Part shown: positions 57,001 to 64,000 of the stretch, piece by piece
How the letters are laid out: each line of letters opens with the position of its first letter
Numbering within the stretch: position 1 is the stretch's first letter
Assembly: GCF_000003815.2 (NCBI RefSeq)
Contig: NC_049991.1
Location: 14,477,873-14,541,872, forward strand
Source: Branchiostoma floridae
Taxonomy: Eukaryota > Chordata > Leptocardii > Amphioxiformes > Branchiostomatidae
Direction: 5' to 3'
Length of the DNA: 64,000 nt
The notes under the pieces: model-generated
Told to the model about the DNA's origin: nothing
The model's database searches: none
What the model saw: only the letters and a program-made list of their open reading frames with translations
Program-made: the position numbers and the translations under genes

Positions 57001-60000
57001 TGGGCATGCTGCGGCTATGATCTTTGAGTGGTAGACAGCTCTTGCTCTTACCAGAAATTTTGTTTGATAGCTACAATATACACCTTTGTATACAGCATTT
57101 TGTTCATGAGATGACAGCTAAGCTGTTTGATTGAGTCTACATGCAGTAACATATTTTTGTGAAAAATCTAGTGCTCTCGCAAACAAGTGGCCTGCCTATT
57201 TTCCAGTCCAACTCCTTTCAGACCAATGCAAGGCCTAACAAATGCTCGAATTTGCTGATCATCAAGTTAACATTTTGTTCAAAATGCTGAGGAAAGGGTT
57301 ATGATGCAATTTAGAACTTTCACACTACCTTTTCCACTTGCTGCAATCTATTTTCGTCACAAAACATATATTTTCAAATTTGAACATTATCAAATTGAAT
57401 GCATTGCCTTTCCGGCAAAGGACATAGCATAAATGTGAAACTTAGCCTATTTAAAAAGACAGTGAGGTGGGTCACCACATGATATCTGTTGCCCATGATT
57501 CTATAACATGTTGCTTCTGTATCTCAATGACATGCTTATAGATAACATTTGATGCAGTTTAGTTCTATAGTGATTTATGGAGTTGACCTAATTTTTGTTG
57601 TAACATTAAAAACAAATGTAAAGGTCACAGATTTGATGGAATTATGAGATCTCATTATTAGCAGCACGAGCAAGGTTTCAATTTTTCCTGATTTTATCTC
57701 TCTTTCTTTTAAAGTTGATAACATGTTAAAATAGTCAACAATAGAGTAGGCATGAAAATTATTCTGTAGCTCTGCATTGCCAGGGTCTTGTCGTGCTGTG
57801 AAAATGTAACATATGGACTCTTTGTCAAGGGTGATTTGAACAGCTCACAAGTAAAGACTGGATGTTTTTGTAAGACCTTTTGTGCTGTGCAGAGAGGAAG
57901 GACACAATAACTGCACTGTCGGCATCCTAAGTGGAATTTGAAACAGGGTATTGGAAGGTCACTGCTTGAAACGTCCTTGGGTGAATGCATTTTAAAGACC
58001 CTGACATTTGCATGGAATTCTTAAAGCAACCTGCTTAGCTTTTAGCTTGTTATGCCAAGAACTCCTGCAGTGAAACACTAATAAATCACACTTATAAAAG
58101 ATAATCAGTGGTAAACTTTGGTGAACTTCTGCTTTTGACAAGGAAAACCTAAGCTCCAAGCTCTACCTACTATTATTCACTGCCTAGGCCTATATTGCTC
58201 CCGGGGCTATTCCTTTCAAAATGTTCACCTGGGCATTAGAAACGTTATTGGATACCTCTTCCTTTCATTTTAGATAGTCATCATGTATGAAATTGTTCCA
58301 AGCTGGCTAACCCACCCAACATAAACGTAAACCTAACCAACCAGCAGTTTCAGATGAAATAGCTTTTGATTACATCTCTGCCTACTCTACTTTACTTTCA
58401 TGGAGATCAAATGACTGATCACATCGTCAAGTTTAATAGTTGTCTGCCTGAAGTTAGCTTGTTTCTTCATGTTTGCAGCGTACAAAGAGCAGTCTTAATT
58501 ATCCCTTTAGCCTCAAATGATGGGATGTCTCTTGATATAGTCTTAGAGTCTCAGACACCTTGTCTGCCTGTTTGTTCGCAGACAGTATGTCAAGATATAT
58601 CCAGTTAATGTCTTGGGTAGGGCATTAGAAATGTATATCAGAGTCTTATTTCATCCTGCCCTTGCATTCTGCAATTGATCCCTACATTATGGCTCCAAAG
58701 GGTGCTTCAAATGCGTCCAGCAAAAATGGCTGGTCCCTTCTGACGATATAAGAAATTCAAGGGCTTGGTGGCAACCATTTTGCCTCAAGCATGTGACTTT
58801 ATGCTTGAAAAGTTCCATTTACTTCTACCTGCTTATCCTTGTGTTACAAATACCTTGGTGGTCCAGGATTATGCTTCGGAACACTCAGGTCATCTTGCAG
58901 GAGACCTTGAAGAACTTTGTTCAACGGGGGTCACTGTTGTTGACGCCTTACCCAAAATATGTTTAACTTTGCAATGTGGGTGCAAGTCTAGGAAGCCTTC
59001 TCTAGTTCAAGGAGAAGTATGGTTTAAGTCACCCTACATACCTCTAAGAAAAGAGATTACATTTAAAATGGCTTGTTAGATTTTTCAGAGAAAGCTGGGC
59101 TCAAATGAGTATTCTTGGTGCGACATGTGTTGCATTTTGAATTTTTTCCCCTGATAAGCCGATTTTGGCTTTGCAAATATGGGGTGCTGCGAACAATGGT
59201 GTTAATGGGAAATGGTTTTGGATTTCAGAATTCTTTGCAACTAGCCGATTTTTGCACCAAAGTGTATTGCAAATAGCTGGTTTCCACTGTAAATGTACGT
59301 CAACAGAATTGTGGGGTCTTTCCATGGTGCTGAAAATATTGCTGATGAAATAACTTTCCTTTCCTTTCTAACGTTAATAAGATGTCCTGGAATTTCACCT
59401 CGAAAGGTTCTATGTCATCAATGCAGTTACAAAATGTATTTGCATGAGTACAATGTGCAGTAGGTCTCTTAATGTGGGCTTTCATGCAAATATTCTGACG
59501 GGGACTTCCAAGAAAACGTCTATGATCGTGTTGCTTAGTCCATGGAAAAGTAAAAATCTATACGTTAAAAAGGCTTTGATGGTGACAAGTTTCTTATCCT
59601 CCCATGAACTATCTTGGAACAGCCCAGGCATGTTTTTGATTCGTGCCCGACCACATCTTGAGACCTGGTGCTGCGTAGTGACCCCATCAGCCTGGCAGGG
59701 AAATCACTTTAACAAGTCAATAGGCTTTGCTGTCCATGCACCTGTGGATGTAATGAAAATGGATTACAAATGCATTCAAAGTCAGAAGTTGCTGCTCAAA
59801 ACCACCTTAAACAGCACTGCAAATCTATGAGATTGGCAGCTACAATATTTCCTTTAATGACCAAAGGCCAAAATGTCAGCTAAGATTTCAAAGGAATTCA
59901 AAACTAGCCTAAAAACATTTTTCAGGGACAGAATTACATATTTCACATTACATTTTGCTCATTGCAGTCTCTGGCAGTGGAACATCATGTTGAATGTACT

Positions 60001-62829
60001 GAATTACTTTATGAACGTAATGTGATTGTTCTATTTTGTATCGCTTAACCTTCATTGCCTTATTATGTTTTAACACCAAGTATGCAATTAAGTATGTTTC
60101 AATGGCTACAATGTGCTTGCAGGCTGTTAGCCAACCAAACAAGAATATTATTACTATTCTCAGTTTGCTTACTTATCATATACTTTCAAGTATCCGTATA
60201 TGAATTAACTGATTTCTCCAGGAGCAAAATATTGTTTGGAATAAGATAATTTCCTTGATAACATGAGACTGTATAGTGGATGATATATTGCCCACCTCCC
60301 TGACACTCTGTTTCTGAATCAGCCCTAAATGGAGGATAATTTGCCACTATGATGACAAATGACCCTGTGGTAAGGGTCAATTCCTGCCCATTATTATGGA
60401 TGGTTGGAAAAAGATTTGACCGTTTGCCTATTGGTCCGAATGTCAAAGTAGTTATATACAAATTGGACTATGATATCAGATAGATATACACAATCTTGTC
60501 CTGTGTCCAGGACCAGTCTTTACATCCTGGAACGGATATGCATTTGTTGGGCAAAATTTTCACCAGCCATGAAAAAAATATCAACTTCCTGACGTGAAAT
60601 TGCTGAAAAGGCTTTTTCCTTAGCTTAGAATGACACATTTAACAACAAAAATCAACAACAAGGGCTCCAAAACAACAGCTGGGATGGAAAATAAGTAAAA
60701 TCTGGAGACAGCCCTCAGACATACATGTATATGTAGATCTGAGAATAAATTTTACACAGTACTCACACCCTTTGCCCTGGGTAATTATAGAATAATGTAG
60801 AGGCAAAATTCTTATCCTCGAAGAGTCGAGCTCCAAACAAGATATGGGCTCAATATGCCTGTAATACATGCTACATACATGTACATTCTGTATGTGCTAT
60901 ATGATACTCAATGCATGCCATGTAAAGCTACATGTACTTTACTTTGCATTGATACAGAAGTTCTCGACCCTTTTAGCCTGCGATGGATCCATCTAAAAGT
61001 ACCAGGCCTTGTATGCTGTAATGCCTTTGCCTTCATGTTAAAATTGAGTTTGTAACTCACTTCTATATGCGTGTAAATAACGCCTGTGTAGTGCTCCCTT
61101 TCAATTCACTCTAAGCACTATGTGCTGCTAAATTTATTCCCTTGTGACACATCCAAAGGAAATGTTGCAGCCAGAATGAAAGGAAACCTCTGAACAAGGT
61201 TTCAATCGCAATGCGATGCTGCCCGACATACTTCCCAATGGAACAAGAATCTTTGATGTAGACTTTGTAATGTAATATGGGGTATGGGCAACCTGTTACC
61301 CTTTGCAGGATGTTGGCTAGGAATGTTGATGGTATATGTACATGTATGCTGGTATAACATTATATACTACTGGTGAGTCAAAATGTCATGTCATGTAAAG
61401 TTCAAATTTTTGGCACTTTTGTGTGCTCAATCATATAAAAATATTACTTTGAAATGGAAAACATATTTGTACAAAGGTAAGAAAAATTCATCCAGTGAGA
61501 AGTATGCTGGATTCGGGTATGATATTGTAAGTTATTATATCTCTAAGGTCTTTGCTCAAATGTTACATGTATATGTGTTCTGTCTATAAGCACAATCATG
61601 TGTAACTCTAGGCTTAGATGACTTGTAATACTAAGTCTTGAGCACATGGAAATAAAAGTCAGAGTAGGTGTGAGATAAACAGACTACATCAAACTTCATG
61701 AAAATGGTCTTGTAATCAGCAGTTTTGTAGGCAGCCACTAGAATACATTATACAGTTTGTATTATGCCTTAGTTTGTATACGCATGTACATGTAGGTTAG
61801 TCTGCCAGACTTCTAAATCATCAGCCTTTTAAAACTGGACAACAATTGAAGAATGACATTAGCACCATTGGGCCTAAAAGGAAGCCAGCTTGTCCACAGC
61901 ACAGACATAATAGCGTCCCAGATCACTGCCATGTCATCCACAGTAATGTTCTTTTCCACTTAAGGTTACAAATGGTCTAGTCTCATAGGAAGTAGTGGTA
62001 GATAAAAGGGGGGTTCAATATGATATTGGCCTCACCTGGAAACAATGAGACCGATAAGGATTTTGGGGTATGATCATAATTTACAAAGCCTTTTGTGACT
62101 GTCCACCACAATTCAAATTAGTGAGGTCATCAATTCCTTTTTGCAAACATGTCATGAATAAGGAAAATGTTAGAACTGTTACCAGAGCTGAGTGGGTCAA
62201 TTCTTGTGTTCCCCATGCTATGAAATCTACTAATACATTTAATTTGTGGAAATGATTGGTGAAGTATCCCAGGCAGCGTTCCCGCCAGGCATACGTCTTT
62301 ACGTCTTTGGACGCATTTTTTTCTGGAAAGACGCATTCGGCTCGGCTGAATGCGTCCATAAAAAAATCTGAAAGAAAGGCTGACCTGTACCACCAGTGTA
62401 CAAAATGTATCTGGAATCTTTCAAAAAATCTGTGTTTATAAGAAGGAATCCTACCTTTACAATTTATACTTCAAATTGTTCACTTTCCGGTCATCCCAGT
62501 AGTCTGGGCATGGGGCGGAGCGCGGCACGTTTTACAACTAGCGGACCCATGTGCGACACACCCAGCCACGCGCCAGTCTGAGCTGTCCGTTGCGCAATGT
62601 AATTTTTTGTAGTCCGTGACATACATCTGACAGTCAGCATTCTCTAACACTCGTCTGGAAGAAATCTTATATAGATTTTATATTCTGATTTTAACATGAT
62701 ACTTACTTATCCTCATTTTCACGTATTTGTTAAAGATTTGTGGTTAATACTAGTATATTATTATTGAACAAACAAACTGTTCTGCGCGAGTGTTGCACAT
62801 CTCAACAAAAGTTCTCACGCTGTGGGCAA
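57001..62829. other. AT-rich non-coding stretch
   Basis: No gene recognised. A fragment at 62275-62355 (GCGTTCCCGCCAGGCATACG, AGACGCATTCGGC) has the look of a transposon end but no partner end was found. Confidence 0.35.
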
Positions 62830-63010
62830 TTGATTGGCAGTCGGTATCTTTGGCAACAGGCCACCGGCGCCAAGCAGTCTAGATTGGCCACCAGGTCCAA
62901 ATCCAATCATCTTAATAACCAATCAGCGTTTGATAAATGTAATGTTGTACTCTGTCATTGGTCACCGGGAAAAAAAACAAAAGTTACGGAGTATTAGGCG
63001 CACGTGACGT
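62830..63010 (+). promoter_or_regulatory. CCAAT-box cluster with E-box/CRE-like site
   Basis: Five CCAAT/ATTGG cores occur within about 135 bp (TGATTGGCAG 62830, AGATTGGCCA, ATCCAATCAT, AACCAATCAG, TCATTGGTCA 62957), followed by CACGTGACGTTG at 63001-63012 (E-box overlapping a TGACGT). The surrounding DNA is locally GC-richer. This density fits an NF-Y-driven promoter of a gene starting near 63.05 kb; orientation is inferred. Confidence 0.45.
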
Positions 63011-64000
63011 TGTTTTGTGATATTGGTAGCCGACCGTGTCGCCTGGCAAGTTTCTTCCCTAGCTGCTAACAATTTACTATTAAAGTTTCCCCATTTATCC
63101 AAGTTAAAAAAGCGGTGCGCGGTAAATAAGTGAAGAATGCAAAACTGTACACTTTATTTGTTATTTGCAAAATTTCTTATGTTTCAAAAAGACAAAATTT
63201 GTGGCAGAAAAGGGGCCGTAATATTGTCGTCAAGCGTCGATCGAGTCGGCTGTGCACTGGCACTGGCCTCCGTGGCACATGGCGCGGCACGCCCCCCTCC
63301 CCAGACGGATCGTAGATCGCAACGCCCAGCACGTTGGGACGTCTTTCTGGCTACTGCTTCAAGGCTACACCGGCACTGATCACTACCAAAGAGGCAGCAT
63401 ATCGTCCTCCTTCGAGTAATGTATAACGTTCTTGGTCTATTTAAAAAGAAATCCAGCCAAAGATTTCACGCCGAAAACGGGGTTACCTGAGGTCGCACGC
63501 TCGTGGAAAATGACGGCACGGCCTTGTAAAACCCCACCGATACGAAAATTTTGAGTAAAATCATCGGGAAAAATAGAAAAAAAAACACAAAATGTGCGTG
63601 ATGGTGTCGTTATTTTATCGTCTCGGAAAACTATTTGATGCGGGAGGGCGCAACATCGATCGCACGACTCGGTAACGTTAGACCTTTTTTTATTCAATGG
63701 CGGAAAAAATTGGCAAAATGTTTCCATGGGCTGACGAACTGGCTAGAGCCCTGTTGCGAAGCATCAAAAATTTTCATGTCTGGACAAATTATACCCTGGC
63801 CAGATCACGGAAGGCTGATTCCCTGTGCTTATAGTTTTTTTTTTTTTCATATAACGTATTTTGGGGGTTCGAGAGGGCGGTCGTCGCTCGATTACTGAAT
63901 AACGGGGGTAAAAGAGGCAACCGACATCCAATCTCAAGCGCATGATTTTCCTCTCAAATTGCAGGAAATTGTGTTTTAGAGGGTTTGAAAATCCAAATTT
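63011..64000. other. Possible 5' region of a gene, unidentified
   Basis: Local CpG-rich patch (63230-63330) with an 80-codon frame at 63137-63379 that I do not recognise. No splice-supported exon could be assigned. Confidence 0.3.

Noticed and set aside
1-64000. CRISPR arrays, bacterial operons, prophage or plasmid features
   Set aside because: Introns, SINEs, LINEs and gene families show eukaryotic nuclear DNA; no such arrays are present.

Overview
The window looks like nuclear DNA of an invertebrate chordate, most probably an amphioxus (Branchiostoma). The reasons are AT-rich intergenic DNA full of small foldback transposons, short introns with canonical GT..AG ends, a tandem array of collagen-C1q genes (a family strongly expanded in amphioxus) and a clear single-copy orthologue of mitochondrial TEFM. 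Species assignment is inference; no search was run.

Region 1 (1-13.7 kb) is a tandem array of five two-exon genes, all on the + strand. Each encodes a secreted protein with a signal peptide, a short Cys- and N-glycosylation-bearing N-terminus, about 19 Gly-X-Y triplets and a C-terminal C1q domain. Two types alternate (A1 68, B1 2830, A2 5384, B2 8300, A3 11148). The repeating block is an A+B pair of about 5.5 kb, and the second block is nearly identical to the first over several kb. B1 carries two in-frame deletions that damage the collagen and C1q parts. A3 has lost the usual splice acceptor and probably uses another. Short relics of the C1q C-terminus lie downstream of every A gene and of B2. 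The products are likely soluble pattern-recognition or complement-like lectins (family inference).

Region 2 (14.0-19.3 kb) holds TEFM, the mitochondrial transcription elongation factor, in six exons that I could join in frame (421 aa). Its 5' flank is distantly co-linear with spacer DNA of the C1q array, so the array appears to have grown out of the interval next to TEFM.

Region 3 (19.4-32.6 kb) has no recognisable host gene. It contains hAT-like elements with 8-bp target duplications, two copies of one MITE, a LINE C-terminal remnant, a diverged direct duplication, Mutator-like MITEs with 9-bp duplications and hairpins.

Region 4 (32.7-64 kb) opens with a GC-rich 5' region and a convincing first coding exon (33046-33188) of an unidentified basic protein. 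No second exon could be assigned, so much of the remainder may be a very long intron. It is interrupted by a TA-target MITE, SINE-like fragments, a piggyBac deletion derivative (43400-44492), a 4.87-kb element with CACTG termini (44515-49381) that contains a 72-bp minisatellite and a nested LINE fragment, a Penelope-like remnant, further MITEs, and near the right edge a CCAAT-box-dense, CACGTG-containing promoter-like segment (62830-63010). Two assembly gaps (13107-13206, 45191-45348) lie inside transposons.
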